Below, in pieces: positions 54,967-63,635 of a stretch of 64,000 nucleotides of DNA. Numbering within the stretch: the first letter of the stretch is position 1; the number at the start of each line of letters is the position of its first letter. The notes below the pieces were generated by a model that saw only the letters and a program-made list of their open reading frames with translations, made no database searches and had not been told where the DNA came from. The translations under genes and the position numbers were made by a program. The stretch comes from an uncultured Muribaculaceae bacterium (GTDB taxonomy: Bacteria > Bacteroidota > Bacteroidia > Bacteroidales > Muribaculaceae). The stretch spans positions 1-64,000 of the forward strand of contig CAJLTZ010000001.1 in the NCBI GenBank assembly GCA_905209725.1, written 5' to 3'.

Positions 54967-55514
54967 TGAGCGAGACCACATTAAGCAAGGTATATAAAGA
55001 GAAGATCGTGCCCGAACTCACTGAGGAGTTCAAGTACACGACCCCGATGCAGGTGCCCCGCCTGACAAAGATTGTGATCAACCAGGGACTTGGCGCCGCC
55101 ACACAGGACAAGAAGATCATCGAGACAGCCCTCACCGAGCTGAGCGCTATCACAGGCCAGAAGGCTGTGCCCACGCTCTCCCGTAAGGATATCTCTAACT
55201 TCAAGCTCCGTAAGAAGATGCCCATCGGCGCGATGGTTACTCTCCGTCGCGAGAAAATGTATGAGTTCCTCGAGCGTCTCGTGCGCGTGGCTCTGCCCCG
55301 TATCCGCGACTTCAAGGGTATCAACTCCAAGCTCGACGGCCGTGGCAACTACACACTCGGCATCACCGAGCAGATCATCTTCCCTGAGATCAATATCGAC
55401 AACGTGCCCAAGCTTCAGGGTATGAACATCACCTTCGTCACAACGGCCAACACCGATGAGGAGGGTTTTGCTCTGCTCAAAAAGTTCGGCCTTCCCTTTA
55501 AACATGACAAATAA
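54966..55514 (+). CDS. rplE: 50S ribosomal protein L5
   Basis: This 182-residue 5S rRNA-binding protein has [17 protein letters not shown] near 28-44, [20 protein letters not shown], and the end [14 protein letters not shown]. In E. coli the S8 repressor site lies at the start of rplE; here the structured gap is before rpsH instead. Confidence 0.98.
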   Translation: MSETTLSKVYKEKIVPELTEEFKYTTPMQVPRLTKIVINQGLGAATQDKKIIETALTELSAITGQKAVPTLSRKDISNFKLRKKMPIGAMVTLRREKMYEFLERLVRVALPRIRDFKGINSKLDGRGNYTLGITEQIIFPEINIDNVPKLQGMNITFVTTANTDEEGFALLKKFGLPFKHDK

Positions 55515-55521
55515 ATAAGAT

Positions 55522-55824
55522 ATGGCAAAAGAATCAATGAAGGCCCGCGAGGTGAAGCGCCAGAAGATGGTGGCAAAGTATGCCGCCAAGAAGGCAGCCC
55601 TCAAGAAAGCGGCTTTGGCTGATGCCGACGGCAATATCGACTATGAGGCGCTCACCAAGCTCCAGAAGCTTCCCAAGAACGCGTCGCGCGTGCGTCTGCA
55701 CAACCGCTGCGAAATCACGGGTCGTCCCAAAGGATACATGCGCCAGTTCGGAATTTCCCGCATCCAGTTCCGCGAGATGGCTTCCGCAGGTCTGATTCCC
55801 GGTGTCAAGAAAGCAAGCTGGTGA
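55522..55824 (+). CDS. rpsN: 30S ribosomal protein S14 (zinc-independent form)
   Basis: The 100-residue long form lacks the CxxC-CxxC zinc ligands of the short form. The conserved [19 protein letters not shown] is near 72-90. The stop codon lies inside a UUCG hairpin (55820-55839). Confidence 0.97.
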   Translation: MAKESMKAREVKRQKMVAKYAAKKAALKKAALADADGNIDYEALTKLQKLPKNASRVRLHNRCEITGRPKGYMRQFGISRIQFREMASAGLIPGVKKASW

Positions 55825-55854
55825 TTCTTCGGAATCACCGGCTTAGCCAGCCGG
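55820..55854 (+). promoter_or_regulatory. Two overlapping hairpins in the S14-S8 gap
   Basis: A perfect 8-bp stem closed by a cUUCGg tetraloop (55820-55827 with 55832-55839) contains the rpsN stop. It overlaps by 2 nt a second stem CCGGC/GCCGG (55838-55842 with 55850-55854), so full forms compete. No T-tract follows, so a simple terminator is unlikely. The gap (108 nt) precedes S8, the spc repressor in E. coli. Confidence 0.5.
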
Positions 55855-55932
55855 GCACCAACATCCCCACAAGATTTGAAGTGAGTATTAAATATTGTTC
55901 AGTAGATCTGAATCAATTTAACCAACAAAACA

Positions 55933-56331
55933 ATGACTGATCCAATAGCAGATTATTTGACAAGACTTCGCAACGCCATCATGGCGGGCCACCGCGTGGT
56001 AGAGGTCCCCACGTCAAAAATGAAAAGAGAGATCACGAAGATCCTCTTTGACCAGGGCTATATCTTGAACTATAAGTTCGACGACACCAACGCGCCGAAG
56101 GGAGTTATCAAGATCGCCCTTAAGTATGATCCGGTTGACAAGGTGAGCGCCATCAAGAACCTTCACCGCGTTTCGCGTCCGGGTCTGCGCCAGTACACCG
56201 GCTATAAAGACATGCCCCGCGTGCTTAACGGCCTGGGCATCGCAATCCTGAGCACATCCCAGGGCGTGATGACCAACAAGGAGGCCAAAGAGCGCAAGAT
56301 TGGCGGCGAAGTATTGTGTTACGTTTATTAA
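55933..56331 (+). CDS. rpsH: 30S ribosomal protein S8
   Basis: This 132-residue primary 16S-binding protein has TDPIADYLTRLRNAIMAGH at the start and GIAILSTSQGVMTNKEAKE near the end. Candidate autoregulator through the hairpins in the 108-nt gap upstream. Confidence 0.98.
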   Translation: MTDPIADYLTRLRNAIMAGHRVVEVPTSKMKREITKILFDQGYILNYKFDDTNAPKGVIKIALKYDPVDKVSAIKNLHRVSRPGLRQYTGYKDMPRVLNGLGIAILSTSQGVMTNKEAKERKIGGEVLCYVY

Positions 56332-56345
56332 AAGAGGGAGGTATT

Positions 56346-56900
56346 ATGTCAAGAATTGGTAAAGCACCTATTACGATACCTGCCGGCGTAACCGTACAGG
56401 TAAAAGGAAATGAAGTGACTGTAAAGGGCCCCAAGGGTGAGCTCAAGCAGGAGGTGAATCCTGACATCACGGTCACAGTGGAAGATGGCCATGTTCATGT
56501 AAGCCGTCCTACGGACGACCGTGAGCACCGCGCCATGCACGGACTCTATCGCGCGCTGATCGCCAACATGGTTCACGGCGTGTCGGAGGGTTACAAGAAA
56601 GAGCTGGAGCTCGTAGGTGTGGGCTATCGCGCCACAAGCACGGGCCAGGTGCTCGAACTCGCCTTAGGATATTCACATGCTATCTATATCAAGCTTCCCA
56701 AAGAGGTGAAGGTTGAGGCTAAGACGGAGCGTAACAAGAACCCGCTCATCACTCTCGAGAGCAGCGACAAGCAGCTCCTCGGTCAGGTGTGCGCAAAGAT
56801 TCGCTCCCTCCGCAAGCCCGAACCTTACAAGGGCAAAGGTATCAAGTTTGTCGGCGAGGTGATCCGCCGCAAGAGTGGTAAATCAGCTAACGCCAAATAA
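56346..56900 (+). CDS. rplF: 50S ribosomal protein L6
   Basis: The 184-residue two-domain protein near the factor-binding site starts at the ATG at 56346 (MSRIGKAPITIP); the frame upstream of it overlaps rpsH and was not used. PEPYKGKGIKFVGEVIRRK is the conserved end. GAGGGAGGT just before this start is one of the few Shine-Dalgarno-like sites here. Confidence 0.97.
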   Translation: MSRIGKAPITIPAGVTVQVKGNEVTVKGPKGELKQEVNPDITVTVEDGHVHVSRPTDDREHRAMHGLYRALIANMVHGVSEGYKKELELVGVGYRATSTGQVLELALGYSHAIYIKLPKEVKVEAKTERNKNPLITLESSDKQLLGQVCAKIRSLRKPEPYKGKGIKFVGEVIRRKSGKSANAK

Positions 56901-56915
56901 AACAAATAGATAATT

Positions 56916-57257
56916 ATGGTATCCAAGATAGCAAGAAGAAATAAGATCAAGACTCGCATCCGCGGTCGCATCAGCGGCACTGCTGAGCGTCCCCGCATGA
57001 GCGTGTTCCGTTCGAACAAGGGCATTTACGTACAGGTGATCGACGACCTTGCAGGTGCCACTCTGGTGGCAGCGTCTTCCAAGGGCCTCGAAGGAGGCAC
57101 CAAGGTCGACCAGGCAGCCAAGGTTGGCGAGGAGATCGCTAAGAGAGCCCTCGAGAAGGGGATTACCGAAGTGGTGTTCGACCGCAACGGCTATCTCTAT
57201 CACGGAAGAGTTAAATCATTGGCAGACGCAGCCCGCAAGGGAGGCCTTAAATTCTAA
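56916..57257 (+). CDS. rplR: 50S ribosomal protein L18
   Basis: The 113-residue 5S rRNA-binding protein has [20 protein letters not shown] and the end [19 protein letters not shown]. Normal length. Confidence 0.97.
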   Translation: MVSKIARRNKIKTRIRGRISGTAERPRMSVFRSNKGIYVQVIDDLAGATLVAASSKGLEGGTKVDQAAKVGEEIAKRALEKGITEVVFDRNGYLYHGRVKSLADAARKGGLKF

Positions 57258-57266
57258 CATACAGAC

Positions 57267-57788
57267 ATGGCAACTAAAATTAATAAGGTAAAGAGCACAA
57301 ACGATCTTGAACTGACGGACCACCTTGTGGCCATCAACCGCGTCACGAAAGTGACCAAGGGCGGACGTGCGTTCAGTTTTGCGGCCATCGTCGTAGTAGG
57401 CGACGGCAACGGCGTGATCGGCTGGGGCCTCGGCAAAGCCAATGAGGTGCAGGCAGCGATTGCCAAAGGTGTTGAGACAGCTAAGAAGAATCTGATCAAG
57501 GTGCCTGTGCACCGTGGCACGATTCCTCACGAGGTGGTAGCCAAATTCGGCGGTTCCCGCATTTTCCTCAAGCCTGCAGGCGAGGGTACCGGTGTGAAGG
57601 CCGGTGGCGCTATGCGTGCCGTTCTCGAGAGCGTCGGCGTCACCGACGTGCTCGCTAAGTCGAAAGGCAGCTCCAACCCCCACAACCTTGTGAAGGCCAC
57701 AATCGCTGCGCTCGCAGAGCTCCGCAGCCCCGCTCAGGTGGCTCAGAACCGCGGCGTAGCTGTGGAAAAAGTGTTTAACGGAAAATAA
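57267..57788 (+). CDS. rpsE: 30S ribosomal protein S5
   Basis: The 173-residue fidelity protein has [20 protein letters not shown] near 28-47 and the end [15 protein letters not shown]. The dsRNA-binding-like domain is complete. Confidence 0.98.
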   Translation: MATKINKVKSTNDLELTDHLVAINRVTKVTKGGRAFSFAAIVVVGDGNGVIGWGLGKANEVQAAIAKGVETAKKNLIKVPVHRGTIPHEVVAKFGGSRIFLKPAGEGTGVKAGGAMRAVLESVGVTDVLAKSKGSSNPHNLVKATIAALAELRSPAQVAQNRGVAVEKVFNGK

Positions 57789-57796
57789 TCATTCAG

Positions 57797-57976
57797 ATGG
57801 CACAGATAAAAATCACTCAGACTAAGAGCCGCATCAACGCGCCCAAGGTGCAGAAACTCACCCTCGACGCGCTCGGACTGCGCAAGATGAACCATTCGGT
57901 GATTAAAGAGGACACTCCCAGCATCATGGGTATGGTCAAGACGGTGCACCATTTGGTGACGGTTACAAAACTTTAA
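57797..57976 (+). CDS. rpmD: 50S ribosomal protein L30
   Basis: This 59-residue protein starts [13 protein letters not shown] and has [19 protein letters not shown], the typical L30 block. It lies 8 nt after rpsE and 15 nt before rplO, as in other bacteria. Confidence 0.96.
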   Translation: MAQIKITQTKSRINAPKVQKLTLDALGLRKMNHSVIKEDTPSIMGMVKTVHHLVTVTKL

Positions 57977-57991
57977 ACTGACACATCAGAA

Positions 57992-58438
57992 ATGGAATTA
58001 CATACGCTTAAGCCTGCCGTAGGCAGCAATAAGAAGAACAAGAGAGTGGGACGCGGACCCGGTTCCGGTTACGGCGGCACATCGACCCGCGGCCATAAGG
58101 GCGCCAAGTCACGCTCCGGATATAAGCACAAGATCGGCTTCGAGGGTGGCCAGATGCCGCTCCAGCGTCGCGTGCCGAAATTCGGATTCAACAATATCAA
58201 CCGTGTGGAATACAAGGCCATCAATCTCGACGCGCTCGAGGCTCTTGCCGCCGCCCAGAATCTCACGAAGATCACTGTGGAGGATATGCGCGCCGCCGGT
58301 CTCGTTTCCAAGAAAGCCCTTGTCAAGGTCCTTGGCAATGGCGCCCTCACCCGCGCGCTCGAGGTGCAGGCCGATGCCTTCTCCAAGAAGGCTGAGGAGG
58401 CTATCGCCGCCGCTGGAGGTACGGTTGTTAAAAAGTAA
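57992..58438 (+). CDS. rplO: 50S ribosomal protein L15
   Basis: The 148-residue protein of late 50S assembly has VGRGPGSGYGGTSTRGHKGAK near 19-39 (Gly/Arg-rich tail into rRNA) and GFEGGQMPLQRRVPKFGF. Confidence 0.98.
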   Translation: MELHTLKPAVGSNKKNKRVGRGPGSGYGGTSTRGHKGAKSRSGYKHKIGFEGGQMPLQRRVPKFGFNNINRVEYKAINLDALEALAAAQNLTKITVEDMRAAGLVSKKALVKVLGNGALTRALEVQADAFSKKAEEAIAAAGGTVVKK

Positions 58439-58449
58439 TTTGATACACA

Positions 58450-59787
58450 ATGGGATTTACAAAAACAATTAAAAATATCTGGAGCATCGATGATCTCCGC
58501 AAGCGCATCGGCATCACCCTGCTGCTTGTGATCATCTATCGCTTCGGATGCTATGTGGTCTTGCCGGGTATCAACCCCGACGAGCTGCTCGCACTGAAGA
58601 ATTTCACTGCCGACGGTCTTATGCAGCTGCTCGATATGTTCTCGGGCGGCGCCTTCTCGCAGGCTTCCATCTTTGCGCTCGGCATCATGCCCTACATCAC
58701 GGCTTCCATCGTGATCCAGCTTCTCGGCATGGTGCTCCCCGCTTTCCAGAAGATGCAGCGCGAAGGGGAGAGCGGACGTATGAAGCTCAACCAATATACC
58801 CGTTATCTCACAGTGCTTATTCTCGTGCTGCAGGGTCCGGCTTATCTGATGAATCTCAAGTATCAGGTTCAGGCAGCCGGCGGCCACGTGGAATTAGGTT
58901 TCTGGACTATTGTGTTCATGACGATTGTGCTCGCCGCCGGCTCCATGTTCATCATGTGGCTAGGCGAGAGAATCGACCAGAAGGGAGTCGGCAACGGCAT
59001 CTCGTTCATCATTCTTATCGGTATCATCGCCCGTCTGCCTGAGGCTTTCGTGCAGGAGTTCACTGGTCGTCTGATGAATTCTGAGGGCGGCGGTCTCGTG
59101 CTTTTCCTTATTGAGATCGTGATTCTGCTGGCTGTGATTGCTGGTGCTGTGCTGCTCGTGCAGGGCACTCGCAACGTGCCTATCCAGTATGCCCAGAAGG
59201 TGGTTGGCAACAAGCAGTATGGCGGTGCCCGCAAGTTCATTCCCCTCAAGGTGAATGCTGCAGGCGTTATGCCTATCATCTTCGCTCAGGCCATCATGTT
59301 CATCCCTGTCACCCTCGTGGGCTTCTCCACAAATCAGACTGGCTTCGTGGGTGCGCTAACCGACATGTATGGCTTCTGGTACAATGCGATCTATTTCATC
59401 ATGATTGTGGCGTTCACATATTTCTATACAGCCATCACCGTGCGTCCCGCACAGATGGCCGAGGACCTCAAACGCAACAACGGATTTATCGCCGGTGTGA
59501 AGCCGGGCAAGCCCACGGTTGACTATCTCGACTCCATCATGTCGAGAATCACGCTTCCGGGTTCGATATTCCTGGGCATCGTGGCCATTCTTCCGGCCAT
59601 CGCCCACGTGTGTGGTCTGAATAGAAGTTTCGCCTCATTCTTCGGCGGCACATCGCTGCTGATTCTCGTGGGTGTGATCCTTGACACGCTCCGCATTGTG
59701 GAGGGTCATCTTCTGATGCACCGTTACGACGGACTGATGAAGGGCGGCCGCATCAAGGGACGCGCCTCCGGCAACAGTGCATTCTAA
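58450..59787 (+). CDS. secY: Protein translocase subunit SecY
   Basis: The 445-residue channel of the Sec translocon has about ten transmembrane segments. MLQLLDMFSGGAFSQASIFALGIMPYI-type plug/TM2 sequence lies near 55-80, and the cytoplasmic loop GVKPGKPTVDYLDSIM near 350. Standard place between L15 and map. It would carry out export of the signal-peptide proteins described in this window. Confidence 0.97.
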   Translation: MGFTKTIKNIWSIDDLRKRIGITLLLVIIYRFGCYVVLPGINPDELLALKNFTADGLMQLLDMFSGGAFSQASIFALGIMPYITASIVIQLLGMVLPAFQKMQREGESGRMKLNQYTRYLTVLILVLQGPAYLMNLKYQVQAAGGHVELGFWTIVFMTIVLAAGSMFIMWLGERIDQKGVGNGISFIILIGIIARLPEAFVQEFTGRLMNSEGGGLVLFLIEIVILLAVIAGAVLLVQGTRNVPIQYAQKVVGNKQYGGARKFIPLKVNAAGVMPIIFAQAIMFIPVTLVGFSTNQTGFVGALTDMYGFWYNAIYFIMIVAFTYFYTAITVRPAQMAEDLKRNNGFIAGVKPGKPTVDYLDSIMSRITLPGSIFLGIVAILPAIAHVCGLNRSFASFFGGTSLLILVGVILDTLRIVEGHLLMHRYDGLMKGGRIKGRASGNSAF

Positions 59788-59801
59788 GCATACGTCATCA
59801 A

Positions 59802-60590
59802 ATGATTTATATCAAGACATCCGAAGAGATCGAACTCATGCGCGCGGCAGCCGACCTGGTGAGCCGCACGCTCGGTGAGGTGGCCCGCTGGGTCACTCCC
59901 GGAGTCACGACTCGTCGCCTCGACACCATAGCAAGGGAGTTTATCCTCGACAACGGGGGTAAGCCCGCTTGCCTTGGCTATGAGGGATTCCCCGGCACGC
60001 TCTGCATCGAGGTCAACGAGACCGTGGTGCATGGCTTCCCCTCGCAGTATGTGCTTCGCGAGGGCGACATCGTGGGCTGCGACACAGTGGCCGAACTCAA
60101 CGGCTTCAACGGCGACAGCTGCTACACATTCCAGGTGGGCGAGATTCCCGAGCAGACGGCATCGTTCCTGAGCACGGTGAAGGAATCGCTCTATGTGGGC
60201 ATCGAGGCTGCAAAGGCCGGCAAGAGGGTAGGCGACATCTCCAATGCAGTGCAGCGGTACTGCGAGCAGCGCAATTTCAGCGTGGTGCGCGAGATGTGTG
60301 GCCACGGCATTGGCCGCGACATGCACGAAGAGCCCGACGTGCCCAACTACGGACGCCGCGGTTGCGGCCCCGTGTTGCGCCCAGGCATGTGCATCTGCAT
60401 CGAGCCTATGATCAATGTGGGAAGCAAGAACATCGTGATCGAACGCAATGGCTGGGAGTGCCGCACGCGCGACCGCAAGCCATCCGCACATTTCGAACAC
60501 ACTATCCTCATCACGGAGGATGAGCCCGAAGTGCTCACCACTTTCCGCTACATCGAGGAGGTGCGCAAAGAGATGGGATATAAATTTTAA
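59802..60590 (+). CDS. map: Methionine aminopeptidase, type I
   Basis: The 262-residue metalloenzyme removes the initiator Met. Metal ligands are seen in GDIVGCDTVAELNGFNGDSC (Asp pair), CGHGIGRDMHEEP (His), CIEPM (Glu) and near ARTRD-like CRTRDRKPSAHFEHTIL (Glu). It follows secY by 14 nt. Confidence 0.97.
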   Translation: MIYIKTSEEIELMRAAADLVSRTLGEVARWVTPGVTTRRLDTIAREFILDNGGKPACLGYEGFPGTLCIEVNETVVHGFPSQYVLREGDIVGCDTVAELNGFNGDSCYTFQVGEIPEQTASFLSTVKESLYVGIEAAKAGKRVGDISNAVQRYCEQRNFSVVREMCGHGIGRDMHEEPDVPNYGRRGCGPVLRPGMCICIEPMINVGSKNIVIERNGWECRTRDRKPSAHFEHTILITEDEPEVLTTFRYIEEVRKEMGYKF

Positions 60591-60609
60591 CGACGCATAA
60601 ATAGATACA

Positions 60610-60828
60610 ATGGCAAAACAAGCAGCTATAGAGATCGACGGAGTGATTCTCGAGGCCCTATCGAACGCAATGTTCAAGGTGCAGCTCGAGAACGGGCATG
60701 AAATCACGGCCCATATCTCCGGCAAGATGAGAATGCACTATATAAAGATTCTTCCCGGCGACAAGGTGAAGGTGGAGATGAGTCCATACGACCTGAGCAA
60801 GGGGCGGATCTCATTCCGTTACAAATAA
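60610..60828 (+). CDS. infA: Translation initiation factor IF-1
   Basis: The 72-residue OB-fold protein binds the A site during initiation. [20 protein letters not shown] and the end [11 protein letters not shown] are typical. 14 nt before rpmJ. Confidence 0.98.
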   Translation: MAKQAAIEIDGVILEALSNAMFKVQLENGHEITAHISGKMRMHYIKILPGDKVKVEMSPYDLSKGRISFRYK

Positions 60829-60842
60829 AAACGAAACTCGAT

Positions 60843-60959
60843 ATGAAAGTCAGAGCATCTGTAAAAAAACGCACTCCCGACAGCAAGATTGTACGCCGCA
60901 AAGGGAGACTCTACGTGATTAACAAAAAGAACCCGAAATTTAAACTCCGTCAGGGATAA
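60843..60959 (+). CDS. rpmJ: 50S ribosomal protein L36
   Basis: This 38-residue protein starts [20 protein letters not shown] and ends NPKFKLRQG. The first zinc-ligand Cys is Ser and no other Cys is present, so this is a zinc-independent form. It closes the spc block. Confidence 0.95.
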   Translation: MKVRASVKKRTPDSKIVRRKGRLYVINKKNPKFKLRQG

Positions 60960-60980
60960 TCAGGGTTCAGTGCCGGAGCG

Positions 60981-61033
60981 GGGGGCTAAAAAGTGCCCCC
61001 GATAGTAAAAAAAAGTTATAACTTTTTTCTATT
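60981..61033 (+). terminator. Terminator-like hairpins between L36 and S13
   Basis: A GGGGGC/GCCCCC stem (60981-60986 with 60995-61000) is followed by a long A/T palindrome (about 61001-61033) ending in a six-T run. Placed just before the S13 promoter, it may end or weaken the spc transcript. Confidence 0.5.
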
Positions 61034-61055
61034 CGGCACTTTATGATTATCTTTG
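61024..61055 (+). promoter_or_regulatory. Internal promoter of the alpha block (rpsM)
   Basis: TTTT at the -33 position (61024-61027), a 20-nt spacer and TATCTTTG (61048-61055) followed by CACAAAA fit the consensus in -7 and loosely in -33. Confidence 0.6.
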
Positions 61056-61077
61056 CACAAAATTTGTAAGTGAACAT

Positions 61078-61458
61078 ATGGCAGTAAGAATTGTCGGCGT
61101 AGATTTGCCGCAAAATAAGAGAGGTGAGATAGCGTTAACCTATATCTACGGTATCGGCCGCAGCGCAGCCAAATCGATACTTGAGAAGGCTGGCGTTGAC
61201 AAGGATATCAAGGTAAAGGACTGGAGCGACTCGCAGGCAGCCGCCGTTCGCGAGGTGATTCAGCGCGATTACAAGGTGGAGGGTGATCTCCGCACAGAGG
61301 TACAGCTCAATATCAAGCGTCTGATGGATATTGGCTGCTATCGCGGTATCCGTCACCGTATCGGACTTCCCGTGCGCGGACAGAGCACAAAGAACAACGC
61401 CCGTACACGTAAGGGCCGCAAGAAAACAGTGGCCAACAAGAAGAAAGCTACAAAATAA
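61078..61458 (+). CDS. rpsM: 30S ribosomal protein S13
   Basis: The 126-residue head protein has [25 protein letters not shown] near 3-20 onward, [19 protein letters not shown], and a basic Lys-rich tail. First gene of the alpha block with its own promoter. Confidence 0.97.
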   Translation: MAVRIVGVDLPQNKRGEIALTYIYGIGRSAAKSILEKAGVDKDIKVKDWSDSQAAAVREVIQRDYKVEGDLRTEVQLNIKRLMDIGCYRGIRHRIGLPVRGQSTKNNARTRKGRKKTVANKKKATK

Positions 61459-61473
61459 CATAGTAAAAGCAAT

Positions 61474-61863
61474 ATGGCAAAAAAGACAGTCGCAGCAAAA
61501 AAGAGGAATGTCAAGGTTGACGCCAATGGTCAGCTTCATGTGCATAGCTCTTTCAACAACATCATTGTGTGTCTTGCCAACAGCCAGGGCCAGGTGATAT
61601 CCTGGAGTTCGGCCGGCAAGATGGGCTTTAGAGGCTCTAAGAAGAACACACCCTATGCAGCCCAGATGGCAGCACAGGACTGTGCGAAGGTGGCTTATGA
61701 TCTCGGACTCCGCAAGGTGAAAGCCTATGTGAAGGGACCGGGTAACGGCCGTGAGGCCGCCATCAGATTCGTGCACCAGGCAGGAATCGAGGTCACCGAG
61801 ATTGTCGACGTCACTCCGCTTCCCCACAACGGATGCCGTCCTCCCAAGAGAAGAAGAGTCTAA
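61474..61863 (+). CDS. rpsK: 30S ribosomal protein S11
   Basis: The 129-residue platform protein has [20 protein letters not shown] near 23-42 and the end [16 protein letters not shown]. 144 nt of structured gap follow. Confidence 0.98.
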   Translation: MAKKTVAAKKRNVKVDANGQLHVHSSFNNIIVCLANSQGQVISWSSAGKMGFRGSKKNTPYAAQMAAQDCAKVAYDLGLRKVKAYVKGPGNGREAAIRFVHQAGIEVTEIVDVTPLPHNGCRPPKRRRV

Positions 61864-61911
61864 ACGGAAGAATTCATATAGAAACATTCCAGCAAAAAGT
61901 CCGGCCAGTCA

Positions 61912-61992
61912 TGCCCTGAATGCGAATAGACCGTCACATACACTTTCTCTCGACGGTCGCGGCTGCGCTAAGGGGCAGGCTCATGGATGAGC
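61912..61992 (+). promoter_or_regulatory. Structured S11-S4 intercistronic leader
   Basis: An outer TGCCC/GGGCA pair (61912-61916 with 61973-61977) encloses GACCGT/ACGGTC (61929-61934 with 61953-61958). A GCTCA-TGGA-TGAGC hairpin (61979-61992) lies 15 nt before the rpsD start. S4 represses the alpha operon in E. coli, so this is a candidate S4 site. Confidence 0.5.
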
Positions 61993-62007
61993 TAAAAAGA
62001 AAAAATA

Positions 62008-62613
62008 ATGGCAAGATACACAGGACCCAAAACAAAAATCGCCCGTAAATTCGGCGAGCCAATATTTGGCGACGATAAAGTTCTCGCAAAGAAGAACTAT
62101 CCCCCGGGCCAGCATGGTCAGAACCGCCGCAGAAAGCAGTCGGAGTATGGCCTGCAGCTCCGCGAGAAGCAGAAAGCCAAATATACCTACGGTGTGTTGG
62201 AACGCCAGTTCCGCAATCTCTTCGAGAAGGCCGAGCGTTCGAAAGGCATCACCGGTGAGGTGCTTCTCCAGCTTCTGGAAAGCCGCCTCGACAATATAGT
62301 ATATCGTCTCGGACTCGCTGCCTCTCGTCCGGCAGCCCGTCAGCTCGTGCTCCACAAGCACATCTGCGTTAATGGCAAGACTGTGAACATCCCCTCATAT
62401 CGCGTTATGCCCGGCGACGTTGTCACCGTGCGCGAAAAGTCCAAGAGCCTTGAGGTGATTGCTGACTGCCTTACCGGCTTCAACCACAGCAGATATCCCT
62501 GGATTGAATGGGATGAGAGCATCAAGGGCGGAAAATATCTTCACCTCCCACAGCGCGAGGATATTCCCGAGACTATCAAGGAGCAGCTCATCGTCGAGCT
62601 CTATTCTAAATAA
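62008..62613 (+). CDS. rpsD: 30S ribosomal protein S4
   Basis: This 201-residue primary 16S-binding protein has an S4 domain (about 92-155; [23 protein letters not shown] near 91-113) and an N-terminal part without zinc ligands. The end reads IVELYSK. Likely autoregulated through the upstream leader. Confidence 0.98.
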   Translation: MARYTGPKTKIARKFGEPIFGDDKVLAKKNYPPGQHGQNRRRKQSEYGLQLREKQKAKYTYGVLERQFRNLFEKAERSKGITGEVLLQLLESRLDNIVYRLGLAASRPAARQLVLHKHICVNGKTVNIPSYRVMPGDVVTVREKSKSLEVIADCLTGFNHSRYPWIEWDESIKGGKYLHLPQREDIPETIKEQLIVELYSK

Positions 62614-62630
62614 TAAATTGTAAGATACCC

Positions 62631-63629
62631 ATGCCAATATTAACATTTCAGAAACCCGACAAGGTGGTGATGCTTGAGGATGGCAACTCTTTCGGCAAGT
62701 TTGAGTTCCGCCCCCTTGAGCCCGGATACGGCCAGACCATCGGCAATGCGCTTCGCAGGATTCTGCTCGGATCGCTTGGCGGATTCGCCATCAATTCCAT
62801 CAGAATCAACGGCGTGGCCCACGAACTGGACACCATTCCCGGCGTGAAGCAGGATGTGACAAACATCATTCTCAATCTCAAGCAGATCCGCTTCAAGCAG
62901 CTCACTGAAGATCATGTGGCCGAGAAAGCCACGGTGAAGGTGTCGGGCACAGATGTGTTTACGGCTGGCGACTTGGGTAAAGTGCTCTCCGGATTCCAAG
63001 TGCTGAACCCGGAGTTGGTAATCTGCGAGCTTGACCCCAAGCAGGGATTCGAACTCGAATATTCAATCAATAAGGGTCGCGGTTGGGTGCCCGCGGATGA
63101 AAACCGCGAGATGCTCGCCGGCGCCGACCCCAATGTGATTGCCATCGACTCGATTTATACTCCGATCAAAAACGTTAAATATAGCGTGGAGAATTTCCGT
63201 GTCGAGCAGAAAACCGACTATGAGAAGCTTATAATCGAAGTCACCACCGACGGCTCCATCAAGCCTAAGGATGCTCTCAAGGAGGCTGCCACGATTCTTA
63301 TCCAGCACTTCGCGATGTTCTCCGACGAGAAAATCGCCCTGGAGGCTCCCCAGCAGGACACTCCCGATGAGTTTGACGAGGAGGTGCTCAAGATGCGTCA
63401 GCTTCTCAAGAGCAAGCTTGTCGACATGGATCTTTCGGTCCGCGCCCTCAACTGCCTCAAAAGCGCCGAGGTCGAAACGCTTGGTGAGCTTGTGGTCCTC
63501 AATAAGAACGACCTGCTCAAATTCAGGAACTTCGGAAAGAAGTCGCTCTCTGAGCTCGATGAACTCCTCGAGAAGCTCAACCTTTCCTTTGGAATGGATA
63601 TTTCGAAATATAAATTAGACAAAGAATAA
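62631..63629 (+). CDS. rpoA: DNA-directed RNA polymerase alpha subunit
   Basis: The 332-residue subunit has the N-terminal assembly domain ([20 protein letters not shown] near 26-45) and the C-terminal domain (about 255-332; [34 protein letters not shown]). A linker of about 15 residues joins them. Confidence 0.98.
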   Translation: MPILTFQKPDKVVMLEDGNSFGKFEFRPLEPGYGQTIGNALRRILLGSLGGFAINSIRINGVAHELDTIPGVKQDVTNIILNLKQIRFKQLTEDHVAEKATVKVSGTDVFTAGDLGKVLSGFQVLNPELVICELDPKQGFELEYSINKGRGWVPADENREMLAGADPNVIAIDSIYTPIKNVKYSVENFRVEQKTDYEKLIIEVTTDGSIKPKDALKEAATILIQHFAMFSDEKIALEAPQQDTPDEFDEEVLKMRQLLKSKLVDMDLSVRALNCLKSAEVETLGELVVLNKNDLLKFRNFGKKSLSELDELLEKLNLSFGMDISKYKLDKE

Positions 63630-63635
63630 ACCGAC

